This document shows, one piece after another, positions 11,167 through 22,095 of a stretch of DNA of 64,000 bases (position 1 is its first letter; each line of letters opens with the position of its first letter). The DNA lies in contig FTLJ01000759.1 of assembly GCA_900155495.1 (NCBI GenBank), positions 1 to 64,000 of the forward strand, in the 5' to 3' direction. The stretch is from Porogramme epimiltina (lineage: Eukaryota > Basidiomycota > Agaricomycetes > Polyporales > Polyporaceae). Below the pieces are notes generated by a model, which had not been told where the DNA came from, searched no databases, and worked only from the letters and a program-made list of their open reading frames with translations. A program made the translations under genes and the position numbers.

Positions 11167-13514
11167 TCAGACTCCCGGAACGGAATCCGGAGGTGAATCC
11201 GGGTCTTCGCCAGGCCCTTCGTCCAATGCGGCGAGTTCGGCCGGGGTCAGAATCTTGATGTGATGTTCTGCAACGACGTCGGGTGCCGTGTCTAGAGTGA
11301 ATTTAGGTTCACTGCACGGTATAGTGCACGTGTGCCAAATACACCACGTTAAGGGCATCAGACAAAGCGGAGGAAGCGAGGAAGAAGAACACGCGCGGTC
11401 CGAGAGATCCAAACAGACTCCCTTTGAAATTCTTCAGCCTGGGGTCGGGGAGCAATCCAAGAACATGGTCGAAATGAAGGAACTACCGGGCACATCGCAT
11501 ACGGTCAGGTCGGATATCAAGAGCATAGCACAGCGGGATGCAACGTACCATCTCCCCAAACAGATCGCACCGCGGCGTCGGCCACTCCTGCCCATTCCTA
11601 ACCATGAAGTCAAAGCGCTTCCCGCAACTGCATACCGGCCTCTTCCCGTCCGTCCAGAGGCGGTCTATCTCATCGTGGGTCGTGCGGTCGTCCACCCCGG
11701 GGAGCGCCTTGAGCACGAACGGCACGATCCAACGGTCGGGCCCCGAAGCCGCGTCCCACCACCCGCGCCTGCGCCAGCGGGGGCCCAGCGAGTGGCAGCG
11801 CTGGCGGTGCTCGAGAAGGCCGATGTAGGAGTAGCACGTCTCCTTGCCCTCGGGCGACAGCTGCGCGCAGCAGCGCTTGCACTGGAACAGCTCGTGCGAG
11901 TCTCCGAGCACCGAGAGCGCGAAGTGGGCCATCTCGATGCGCACGGGGCCGGGTGGGAGGGGGTCGTCCTCGCGCGGGTAGAAGTGGTCGTATAGATGCT
12001 TCGGGATTTTGGAGTGGCGGCACATGGCCATGGCTATCAGGTCCGTCGCGACCCGTATGTGGTATGGCGTCGATTCGGCGAACAAGGCGGGTACAATGGC
12101 GGCAAACTGGTCCTTAGTTATCTGGACGTTCGGGGCTTCGGAAGTTAGCAGGTTTCGCATGCACGGCATGTCCATAGCGTCCAGCGCGTTGGGTAGTATG
12201 CGCTTCTCTAGGCTGGCGCTGTTGCCATCGATGGTAAGGAGGTAGTCCTTGTACAACCGTATGAGCTGTGATCCGCGGACGTGCCATTTCAAGTTGAAGG
12301 CTTGGATTTCCCGTCGTTGGCGCTCCTTCGCCAGAATGGCGACTAACTTGGGGTAGATCTCATCCCAAACTAGTGCATGGTGAGTGGCGGTAAGGTCAGC
12401 AGAGGGCAGACATACTCACCTGAGTCAGTGATAGGCTCCGTTTGGTCCCGAACCTCTTGCCACTCCTTATCGCTGTCGTGCGGGAAGTCTTCCGGGCTGT
12501 GGCCGTTCTCTTGAAGCCTCTCAGCAATCCTAATAAAGGTTTCGAGGTCAGTTTGAGAAGCAGAAGGGCATCCTGAATGGCACCCACTGTGCGCGTCTCG
12601 CCAACATCATCGTTTTAACGGCGTTGACCTTCTCCTGTTCTACGGCACGATGCCATTGCATTATTGAATACCGGAACTATGAAATTGTCATGAGTATCAC
12701 AGCACAGTGGCAACCTAGGGACTCATACCGCCAGCGCTCCGTCTACATATTTCTTGCGAGCATCAAGGAACGAATAGAACGGTTGTTGATCGTGGGCATT
12801 GCGCAGACGGAAATATTCCTGCGCGACCTTTGCGAAGTCGGGTGCGAAGAAAAAGGTAAACAGCTCTTCTCGTACACAATCTTGCAAATCGTATGAAACG
12901 CCCAAATCTAAGAAGTGCAGCGTGAGTCGTCTGTCGGACGAAATAGGTATAGGAGGGTCGACAGCGGACCTATGTCAGGAACCAGCTCCTCGAGGGCGGT
13001 AATTGCTTCCTCGTCTTCAGAGAAACCCATAGCCTTCGCGATTTTGGGTGCCGTCGCACAATGTTTTTTCCAGCATTGAAAACAAGCCCTGGTTTGCGAC
13101 GCGTATGAGGGTTGCGGGGGGCGATAATGTTCAGTGTTGTTGCACAACTATGCGATACTTTAGCCGTAGGGACACGGCAGATGAGGCACGGTAGCATACC
13201 ATGCAACCCTCTTCGAAGAGGAGGCTCGCGTATCTGGGCTCGCTGAGATCCTCCGGAGGATCGGGCGGCGCGGGGACGATGTTCTTTCGTGCCCTCTTCC
13301 AGACGATATGGCGGTTGCTCTTGACGCAGAGCAAATTGCGCAGCCTCTTGGAGGCACGAGAGAGTCGAAGGACATCGAGAGGTTCTAGATATCCAACAAT
13401 CTGGTGGTACGATAGAACGTCAGAACCTGAGCACATGCCGTACTATCGAATAACGCGCATTACCTCGAATAACACGTCCGCAGGTAGGTTGACGACGTAT
13501 GTGAGGGTGTCCAT
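11167..13514 (-). CDS. F-box protein (copy 1)
   Basis: Reading the minus strand, exons 13464-13514, 13200-13400, 12970-13147, 12729-12907, 12588-12676, 12420-12529 and 11549-12369 close in phase (543 codons). The F-box is at the N-terminus: NLPADVLFE joined to IVGYLEPLDVLRLSRASKRL, then the WKRARKNIVPAP region. A Cys pair (ACFQCWKKH) follows. Such proteins act as substrate adaptors of SCF ubiquitin ligases. The copy at 55534-57716 shares the layout exon by exon, including VWDEI near the start of the long last domain. The 3' end is uncertain: a GTACGT donor at the end of the last listed exon probably leads to an acidic tail ending at 11167, but that junction does not close cleanly. Without splicing the frame stops near 11483. 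Confidence 0.75.
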
Positions 13515-13948
13515 GGTGTGGCTCAAGGGATGGTCAGCGTCTATGGCGTTTGTTTGACTGAATAAGGGGATCAAAAGCAGCACGTGAGCATAAATCCTGA
13601 GGTTCGTACGAAGGCAAAACGTCAACTTACTCCCTAGGCTAGCTGAAATATCCGGTTTGTGGACGTGGTGTAAGCTGAGTATGATCTGTGGATGAGAGAA
13701 AGAAAGAACGATGAAAGTCGAGTCGAAGAAACGAGAGGCACTTCAGCATCTTCGACAGTAGTCGTCTCTTATTGTGGAGCCGTCTCTTGTCTCATGCGTC
13801 CATTGGCGCCCACGTTGCAGGACGAAGCTGAGGCCAGATCCATTTCGCCCCAATTGTCTGCTGGGAAAAAGCATTATAATACATGTAGTCGTACAACCCG
13901 TCCCGGGACGGCCGCATTGGCCCTCGATCGCAGCGCAGCGACCGCCAC
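13515..13948. other. Intergenic, no gene recognised
   Basis: Contains the promoter side of the F-box gene and the 3' side of the next minus-strand gene. Confidence 0.4.
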
Positions 13949-14539
13949 TCACGCCGACGTCTCCTTACCGGCCCGCCGCGCCCTCTCGTCGCCGGCGACG
14001 AACTCGTACGCCGACTTCGCCACTCCGGAGGCCATGCTGGCCGCGCCGGAAGCCACGCTCGACGCGGCGTTGTACGCACCCTGCGCGAGCCCCCCAGCGC
14101 CGGCGCCAGCGCTAGTGGTCTGGGCCCATTCGTCGTCTGAGGGGGCCAATGCGTGCGTCAGCCTCGGTGTGAGATAAGGAAGGCGGGGGTGTAGGGCCAC
14201 GCACCGTTGCTAGGCGAATCGTTCAGCGGGGCAATGAGCGTCGACTCAATGATGCCGGGGCGGCCCTCGCACACGCCCGCCGACTGGCGGAAGTTGCGCG
14301 CGGCGTCCCTGTGTCCTCTGAAGTTCGGACCTGCACCGGCCCCGAAATTGTCGTCTGTCGGGTCCGTGGCCTGTGCGTTTGCGGTGAGCGATGGACTTGG
14401 TAGGGGAGCTGGGAGCACCCACGAAGTTCGCCCTGAGCGGATCCGCGTTCGTGGAAGAGCTTGTGGGGTTCGCAACACCAGGATGTATGTCGACGCCCTT
14501 ATTGCCACCGAGGGTGACGTCGGTGTCATTGAGAGACAT
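13949..14539 (-). CDS. Small Ala/Gly-rich unknown protein
   Basis: Minus-strand exons 14423-14539, 14205-14370 and 13949-14136 give 156 aa; the second intron has a CTGAC branch site. I do not recognise a named family. The N-terminal half is polar (NPTSSSTNADPLRANF, then ATDPTDDNFGAGAG). The C-terminal half is a run of small residues, AQGAYNAASSVASGAASMAS, ending in AYEFVAGDERARRAGKE. An amphipathic Ala/Ser-rich helix that binds membranes or stabilises proteins is possible but unproven. All three splice junctions are canonical and in phase, which is the main support that this is a real gene. Confidence 0.6.
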
Positions 14540-15165
14540 GGTGATAGTTTGTCAGAAAGTAGTGAGTATGTGGCAAGGTGTTCTGATGATAGGAGTGTCG
14601 ATGGTGCTCCTGAAGGGACTCGGAGGTTTATATGTGTAACTGACGGAGTATAGTTACTGCTGAAGATGACGTCTGTGGGGTTGTTAAGGAGGAGAAGCTA
14701 AGAAGGTGAGAAAACTCCCCATTACGAGGGTTGGCATATTCGACAAGTGATTGGGGCAGTTGACCCACTGACGTCACCTGCTGTCTGTTGGGTGTTGCCC
14801 GCCCTAAGATCACAACAACACTCCCTGTTTTAAACTAGCTCCGGCTAGAACTGGGCCCCTGCTCTGACAGAACCCATGTGATGGGACATATCCAGCAGAC
14901 CATTCGGACGGGACATCAAAGCAGGGATCGACCCTGCGCACCACCCATTTCGCCGCTTGTGTCATGCTACACATATGGCTTAATGCAGAAGAGCATTGTT
15001 GACGCTCCAAGATCCGCTCTCCTAACGGCCAGAGAAGGGATGGTACATATTACGCTGAAGCACGCGGTATTACTGTATACATGCAAAAGGTCTGGTGGGG
15101 GTCAGCACAGAAATCGAAGGCCAACGGGTCCACTCACCGAGAGATGCGATTTTCACCACATTCCC
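14540..15165. other. Intergenic, no gene recognised
   Basis: No supported coding frame between the small unknown gene and the RsfS-like gene. Confidence 0.4.
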
Positions 15166-15990
15166 TCACCAGTCTCGCCGCTCAGGGAAGAACTTCTCTC
15201 TAGAGTCCTTGCTGAGAATATGGACGGCGAAATCGCCTACGTCGACCATTGCCCACCCGCCTCCCACGCGACGTTTGTTGTTAGGGGGAAGGGGAAGGGG
15301 AGGGTTTGAAGTCAAGAGCTAGAAACACGCATACCGGTCAGATACAGTATGTGTAGCAACATAACACAACGCTGCTCACCGTCTTCCTGACTATGCGAAT
15401 AACCGATTCGATAGCTCCACGGTTTTCGGTGCCCTCCTTGACCTAGAGTTATGCGTATATAGTGAGCCATATAAACCATTTCGACACCAATGCTTGCGTA
15501 CCTGGGCAATAACGATCCATTCCCATGGCCCGCCCAGGTTCTCGGCTACACCCTCACCAAGGTAGGTTCTGCCCCTCTTGCGTCTTCCCTTCGGCATTGC
15601 ATCCGGTAATGGAGGGCCGGTGGCAGTCGGTATGGGCTCGCGCACCAAGAGAGTGCCAGGTTCGAGGTGAGGCGAGGTTTTGAGGGCCGCGTGCAGAAGC
15701 GCAATAGGGTGGTCCGAGGGCATGGCGGCAGGGAGGGGGGCCAGCGGGCGGGCGGATGCCTGCTGAAGGGCAGAGCGGCGCGCGTAGGGCGAAGGAGTAG
15801 AAGGCTCGGCATCTTCGGGGTCCATGAACCACGGGAGGGCCGACGGCGCGGTGAGCGTCGACGGGCCCGGGTCTGACGCGGTGGACAGTGTCGCACGCTG
15901 GACGAGGTCCTGGGCGAGACGAGTGCGCCGGAGAGCGGACGCACGCACCGCGAGGCCTCTTGCCTCTTTTCGCAGCAGAGAGGGGAGCAT
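15166..15990 (-). CDS. Mitochondrial RsfS-like factor (Atp25 N-terminal type)
   Basis: Minus-strand exons 15502-15990, 15380-15442 and 15166-15318 give 234 aa. The N-terminal ~50 residues are Arg/Ala/Ser-rich (MLPSLLRKEARGLAVRASAL), a good mitochondrial presequence. The C-terminal half carries the RsfS/Iojap fold: WEWIVIAQ joined to VKEGTENRGAIESVIRIVRK, and WAMVDVGDFAVHILSKDSRE at the end. Known family members bind the large ribosomal subunit and affect assembly; in yeast the domain is part of Atp25. This protein ends right after the RsfS domain, so the helical mRNA-stabilising half of yeast Atp25 is absent. An in-frame ATG at 16176 could extend the N-terminus. Confidence 0.85.
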
Positions 15991-16277
15991 GGCGGGGGTG
16001 GAGAAGGCCCGCCGAAGAGGACGGTGGGGAAGAAGGGCTGGCCGTCGCCTCTGGGCGCGCGCACGACGCTGAACGCTCTGACGGAGGGCGGGAGGCGGGC
16101 CGGGGGAGCCGCTGCGCCGCCGCCAGCGAAATTCGCAAGTGCCAGGTGGTGTTGGCTCTTGGCTGGGCAGAATCACAGGCCGTTCGTCCCCTTAAAGCTT
16201 CCCTGCCTCCCTCTCTCCGCCTCTGCGGCCTACGTCCCCCTTCCCCTCCTTCCTCCCCCACCGCCCCCACACAAGCC

Positions 16278-17160
16278 ATGGCGGGTCTCCGGATGAGCGT
16301 CGTGGTCAGCGCGACCGCCTTCCTCCTCGGTGAGTCCCCGTCCCGCACCAGCGCTTCCCCACAGGGCCCTCGTACTCACTTCCTCTGTTCCTGGGACGCG
16401 TTCCCATCGCCCTCTCTTGCGGTCTGAAATAACACAGGCCTCCTTTTCACCCACTGGATTGCGGACTCGCTCACCCTGTGGAAGTCCCCCGAGAGACAGA
16501 CAGACAGCAGGCTGTGGACCGCCGCCACCTACTATGCCATCCTCATGCACGGCCCGCCCATGCTGGCATACTTGTATGCCGCTGTCGTCCTCCTCGGCGG
16601 CGTCACCATCCTTTGGAGTCTGCGCGACGGTCGCGCAGGGAACCTCATGTTCGACGGGGGTAGCATATGTGAGTACTCCGTCATCCGGACTGCAGCCCGC
16701 CCACTGACACCTTGTTGTCCACAGTCCTGTACACCACCGCCGTCGCCATGTACATCTACTCCGTCATCCCCAGTACGTGTTTCACCAACCCCTCGCATCC
16801 CCAGCGTCCCTCATCGTCTCTCCTCCACCCCGTGCACTAGGCCTCTCCCTCAACTTCGCGACGCTCCCCCTCCCCTTCGCACCCGCGACGCCCGGCTCGC
16901 ACCTCCCCGAGTTCCCCGCGACGCTCCGCGAGCCCACGCTCGAGCTCGCGTCCTCGCACCTCGTCTGCTCCGTCGCCCTCACCGGCGTGCTCGCCCTCCA
17001 GGCCGGCCGCTGGTGGGCCGAGCAGGCGGACATCGACGACGACGACGAAGACGACATCGCCGCGGGCCAGGACGCCGGCGACGAGGCCGGCGCGGAGACG
17101 GACCGCACCGAGGGCGACGCGGAGACGCTCCTCCGGCAGCGGGCGAAGGCGCAGAACTGA
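16278..17160 (+). CDS. SHR3: SHR3-family ER chaperone for amino-acid permeases
   Basis: Exons 16278-16329, 16438-16668, 16725-16772 and 16841-17160 give 216 aa. Family hallmarks are present: LLFTHWIADSLTLWKSP near residue 20, LWTAATYYAIL, and GGVTILWSLRDGRAGNLMFDGGSIFLY. Four hydrophobic spans fit the known topology. Shr3 sits in the ER membrane and helps fold amino-acid permeases so they can enter COPII vesicles. The cytosolic C-terminus here is strongly acidic (DDDDEDDIAAG) and ends at QN without a classic KKXX signal. The start ATG is 287 bp from the divergent RsfS-like gene. Confidence 0.9.
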
Positions 17161-18572
17161 ACGCGCTCCCTCGGAGGAGGCGGAGGGCGCGTGAGCGGCA
17201 GACGCGCGACGCGTCACGCGCCGTGGCCCGTGCGCGTTCTCCCGCGCTGCGCAGCGTTGGACGTGGGCCGTTGGCGGGGAACGGGGACGTCGGGCGGGCG
17301 TCCTGTGATGGCGCGCGCGCGCGCAGGGGCCCCGCCCGGGAGGGCCCGCAAAAGTACTTACCTACTCCGGACACACGACATTGACGACCACGATCGGCCC
17401 GGCCGACACGACGGGGGGGCGTGTAGGATGTGTGGACGTCTGCCCGCTTGGGACTGCTGCTGCTCGCCGCGTCTCGGCCGCTGTCGCCGCTGTATATCTC
17501 TATTCGCGCATACGCTTCCTGTCGCTGTGTCTTCTTGCTATACGATACGCATATGCATCACTCAGGGTTCAACCCCATCCTTCCCGAAGCCCGGTCCTGA
17601 ATGAGAGGGGGGGACGTGCCGTGACAAGTATGTACACCTGACGGCCCCGCCCCCGCACGAGTTATTATTGCCCCTCCGCGCGTCATCGACATCGCCTGCC
17701 CCGGCTTCCTGATGTCAATCACTGTTCTTACGTTCAGATTTCGAGTGCCCCCGCGCCCTGGGCGAGAAACTCCGCGACCCCTTCCTCGTCCTCACGCGTG
17801 GCTATTGAACGGCTCGCGTAGGCGCCCGCGTCTCCACGGGCCCACCCAGTCCCTTCCCTGCGGGCTCCCGAGTCGCGTGCGCAGTTCGGGGGAAGGAACG
17901 CGCCCGCCCGACCTCTCCGCTCTCCGGGGACGCCGCTCCCCCTGGGGCGGTGCTGCGTGACCCTACCCGTCTGTTCGTACATGTCAGATGTGACCGCCGG
18001 CTGTCCTACAGCTCCATGCTGGTTACCGTGCCGAGGCATGTGCAAAGAGCATCGAGGCGGGACGGCGGGCAGCGGGCGCGAGGGAAGCACGCCGCCAGTG
18101 GGAGTCGTACAGCGACCGTCCATTTCGCCTCCGTATTTGTACAACAGCGATTAAGTTAGGAGACATACGATCCAAGACAAGACAGAGGGGGAGACGCGCG
18201 CGCAAGAAGTCTATGAGATTGGGAGGAAGGGATGGGAGGACGAGGGACGGGGGGAAGTCACGCGGCCCGCCCCGCATGCGTGTGTACGCGGGAGGGGCCG
18301 CGGAGGAGGGAAGGAGGAATCTCTGAGGGATGGGGGCATAGTACACATATCGTAGCCAGGGCGAACCGAGAAGTAAAAAAGGAGGCACCAGCCGAAGCTT
18401 GTGTGCGTGGGCATATGCAGCATATACGTATCGTGGAGTCCTAGGGTGTGCGCGCGTCGGAAAGGCTGGAGCCGATGCCAGGTTGGGAATAGACGGGAAG
18501 AGACAAGACGAGGTGCGAGGACAAAGCGACGAGGTAATAGGAATAGAAAATGCTGTAGGCTAAGTCGTGAGA
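17161..18572. other. Intergenic, no gene recognised
   Basis: About 1.4 kb between the SHR3 stop and the histone H1 stop (convergent genes). GC-rich, no supportable exon structure. Confidence 0.5.
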
Positions 18573-19858
18573 TTACTTCTTCGCGGCCTATGGGTAAGAG
18601 AGTTAGACAATGCCGCCGCTATGAGGACGAGTTGAATGACCTTTGCGGCACGAGAAGAAGTCTTGGTCCCGGCGGTGCGGGAGGCAGGCTTCTTCGCGGG
18701 CGCTTTCCCAGTCACCGCCTATGAGCACACCCCATGCATAAGTTACTGTTTGTCAAGTAGAAACACCGCCAAGTTACCTTCTTCGCAGAGTCGCGCTTGC
18801 TCGCGGTTGCAGTCTTCTTCGGCGGGGCTGCCTTCTTCGCAGGTGCCTTCTTAGGGGCAGCAGGTGCCTTCTTCGCAGCAGCGGGCTTCGCCTTGGGGGC
18901 TGCGGCCTTGGTCGTAGCCTTAGTCGCAGCAGTCTTCTTTACCGTAGCACTCTTAGCAGCGGGCTTTTTCACGGCAGGCTTCTTCGCGGGTGCGGACTTA
19001 GCGGCAGAGGTCTTTGCAGGTGCCTTTGCCTTCGCCGGAGCCTTAGCGGGCTTTGCGGCAGCCTTTGAGTCAGGCTTGTTCTATCAATCCGATTACCACC
19101 GAAGGACACAGCCACGGAGTATCCGTGCGCAGACTCACCTCCTTGGTAGCGGAGCCCTCTGCGGGACGCTGGCCCTTAGGGGGGAGCTTGACGCGCCCGG
19201 AGGGACCTAAGAAAGCTGTTGGTACACGCGGCGCACGGTTATGTAAGGGGCGCGGGAAACCTACCCTTCGGAAGAACGAAAATGCCCTTGTCGGCACCAG
19301 TGGTAATGGCCTTGCTGAGCTGAGTGATTTGCGCGTTGCCGATCTCTAGCTTGTACGCGTCCTCGACATACCTTTGTGTGCGCGAGAGTTAGAAGGAGAA
19401 GGGGGAAACGCGAAGCGGAGACGTACTTCTTGATCTGGGGGCGTGAGACGCCCTGCCGAGCGTCGTCGGGGTGAGCAGCGATGCATTCCTGCGGATTTCA
19501 GGCAAAGTGTGTCAGATTCAAGTTCGAATACGCTTTATGTGTCGCAGAGACTGCCTCGAGAACGTTTAAGACGCCGCGCAGTAGAGTGCCTAGCGGAGGG
19601 CAAATGGCGGGCGGACGTGGCGCGCCGCGGCGGGGCAATGCCCTACACCCTACCCCTTTTGGTCAACGTTGCCGACGCTGCCCATTCCGTAGCGACGAGA
19701 GCCAGCAAAGCACAGGGCATGGGTGCATTGCACCCCGAACTGCTACGTGTACCAACCTTGATCATATCAACCCAGCTCGGGTGAGTGGGAGCTGCACGCG
19801 GGGCAGACTTCTTGGAGGCAGCCGATTTGGCGGTGGAAGACTTCTTCGTTGCGGACAT
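18573..19858 (-). CDS. Linker histone H1
   Basis: Minus-strand exons 19757-19858, 19427-19488, 19265-19371, 19139-19206, 18778-19080, 18641-18718 and 18573-18587 give 244 aa. Residues ~22-95 form the H15 globular domain: HPSWVDMIK, ECIAAHPDDARQGVSRPQIK, KYVEDAYKLEIGNAQITQLS and ITTGADKGIFVLPKGPSG. Both tails are Lys/Ala/Pro-rich; the C-terminal ~130 residues are built of AAK, KPA and KKA repeats. H1 binds linker DNA at the nucleosome dyad. The last exon is only 15 nt (AAKK and stop), behind a weak GTCATT donor. Confidence 0.92.
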
Positions 19859-20560
19859 TGCTTGTGTTGGTGTTAGAAAGTGTTTGACTTGAGATAAGAC
19901 ACTTGAAGAGGGCGCACGAGGGCAGCGGACGAGGGAGGAAGTGCACGCGCAGAAGGGGGGGCGAGGGATGGTGGTGGTACGGGATGAAGAGAGGATGTTC
20001 AGACTCCGAGGCGCGTCCAACCATTCAACAAACTGTAATCCTGTGTCACGTGAGACTCTATCTCAGGAACACGGCCATCCTCGTTTGCCACAAGCTCCGT
20101 AGCGTCCAGAGTGGTGTACAGTGCAAGGCCATGACCCTGGCGCATCGTATATGCGTTTGCTAGGACGAAGAGAAGAGAGGGATGTCAGGAATGGGCAGTT
20201 TGGGGGATGCTGCGCTTGTGAAGGAGGTCCTGAACGAATTTGTGGATAGAATTTTCCCATTCCAAAGGCTGTACGTGTCATACGGTACATACTACTGGGT
20301 TCTGTAGTTGTTTTGTTTATGGCGGACAGTGCAGAGGTAAGGGAAAGAGAAAAGCAAGCCTTTCCGCTACAGCGTCGTTCCACAGGAATGTCCATATTGG
20401 GACGCGTCGCGCGCCGGATCTCGCACCGAATCTCGGATAGATCTCATCTCATCAACACGTGCCCATTCCCGACTCGTGAGACGCACATCCTCCGTGAGCC
20501 GCCGTCCAGCCAGCCAGTGCCCGCCGTCCTGTTTCCCCTCCCGACAGACCCCTCGAAAAC
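19859..20560. other. Shared upstream region of H1 and the LYR-protein gene
   Basis: 702 bp separate the two divergent start codons. No gene recognised inside. Confidence 0.5.
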
Positions 20561-21035
20561 ATGAGCAGTCCTCAAGCTCTTCTCGCCTCTGCACGGTCGG
20601 CGTATCGTTCCGCTCTACGGGCGTCGGGAACTACGTTTGCAGGAGACCTCGTTGTACGGAATGGTAAGCGTGTTTTCTGCATGTCATGACAGGGTGCTCA
20701 CCACGTTGAAACAGCGTTCCGTTCCAAAATTCGCAACGAGATCCTTCCGTACGACGCCAAGGTCGACGCGAAGCAGTTCGAGGAGAAGGTTACACTGGTG
20801 AGGGAGATTGCTGATGTCCTTCGGAGGAATATCGTACAGGCTCGGAAGGTAGAGGAGCCTGCCAGCGCGGAGGGAAACGAGCTATGGGGTACGTCGCTTT
20901 TCGAGCCGGCTGAGATGCATCAACTGACTGCGAACAGAGCTGAACATTACTGAGCACACCGAACTCGGTTCAAATGACTCTATCAAGCAGCCTCGTCCGG
21001 AGTCAAGTCGTAGCGCGAGGAAACGAGTGAAGTGA
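20561..21035 (+). CDS. MZM1: LYR-motif complex III assembly factor, MZM1/LYRM7-like
   Basis: Exons 20561-20663, 20715-20888 and 20938-21035 give 124 aa. The N-terminus reads ALLASARSAYRSALRASG, followed by FRSKIRNEILPYDAKVDAKQ, the pattern of the Mzm1/LYRM7 branch of LYR proteins (the Y-R pair fits LYR-type helix 1). Known members stabilise the Rieske Fe-S subunit in the mitochondrial matrix before it enters complex III. The C-terminal ~30 residues are basic and poorly conserved. Its stop codon lies 12 bp before the next start codon on the same strand. Confidence 0.82.
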
Positions 21036-21047
21036 GTTTTATTCATA

Positions 21048-21639
21048 ATGCCATATCCCGTACGCTTGACGATCCTGAGCCAGATGCTGCCAATCATGAT
21101 CAGCTCTGAAGAGCCTTGCATTCCCTCTCCTGTGCCCCGGTTCTACTCCCAGCTGAAAAAGGCGCATAAAGAGCGTGTGCTACCTGAGCTGAAGGAGGAT
21201 GACCTCGAGGAGTCTTTTGTTCGAGGTGCTGGGTCATTCAAGCCTGTAACGTATACTCTGTTAATGCATGCCCCCCATTGGATACAGGAAGCGGCCCTGG
21301 CGGCCAGTCGGTGAACAAGACAGAGAACAATGTCCAGCTTCTTCATAAGCCGACTGGCATTCGAGTAGCCTGTCAGGAAACTCGTTCATTGAAGCAGAAC
21401 AGGAAACTAGCGAGGAAAATACTGCTAGACAAGGTCGGCAGTGAAGTTTCCCCTTCTGTGATGAAGCTGCTGAGACATGCCGTTAGCTGGATGCGCTCTA
21501 TAACCCCGGGTTATCCAAGCAAGAGTTGCAGAAGGCAAAACAGATTGAGCGTGAACGACGGCGGAGGAAGAAGGCCAAGAAGAAGCAAAGGGGTAAGGAG
21601 GCAACGGAAGATGAGGACATAGAGGATGATGGTGCTTGA
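21048..21639 (+). CDS. Mitochondrial peptide-chain release factor-like GGQ protein (C12orf65/mtRF-R type)
   Basis: Exons 21048-21225, 21288-21433 and 21487-21639 give 158 aa. The domain carries [19 protein letters not shown] with the catalytic GGQ at about residues 64-66, split by intron 1, and ends in a very basic tail ([16 protein letters not shown]). It lacks the codon-recognition domain of true release factors. Small GGQ-plus-basic-tail proteins of this type rescue stalled mitochondrial ribosomes by hydrolysing peptidyl-tRNA. The start is uncertain: in-frame ATGs also occur at 21084 and 21096, and no strong presequence is visible. It sits 12 bp after the MZM1-like gene. Confidence 0.85.
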
Positions 21640-22095
21640 GTCTCGGTTTGCCTTGTGCCTACCTTAGGTCAATTATTCAGATACCCGTACATAGTCCTAA
21701 TATTCCGATGCGTTTGTGGGTTGACACACCGGAATGGTGGACCCTGATCGAGAATAGACACCACCCGGGCCTCTCATATAAGTGGGGATCGGCCGTGGTG
21801 ATGACTACAGTGCCATGGATTCTAAAGATCGAGTTGAGTGAATACAAAGGCTGAAGATTGACGGTCGAGAATCAAGAACTGCGCCCGACCTTGGGGACAC
21901 GCGTCGCAGATCGCGGACTCGGTCTGTTCCGGTCTCGAGCGCGGCACCTTCGCTGCACAGCGGAAACACTGGTCACCACTTGCGACTCACCCGGTCCGTT
22001 AGACTCCGTTTCAAGACAGTCTCGTTGCACCTCCCCCTCGCTCTTCAACGTCCCCCACCACCACTTTCACCACGCAGTCCTACGCACAACCCCCC
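21640..22095. other. Intergenic, upstream of CAP gene
   Basis: No coding frame supported. The last ~120 bases are C/T-rich, as expected of a 5' leader. Confidence 0.4.

Noticed and set aside
21031..21083. GTGAGT...CAG intron fusing MZM1 with the release factor
   Set aside because: This particular donor puts the join out of frame and hits a stop after a few codons; only the weaker GTGAAG donor would fuse in frame.
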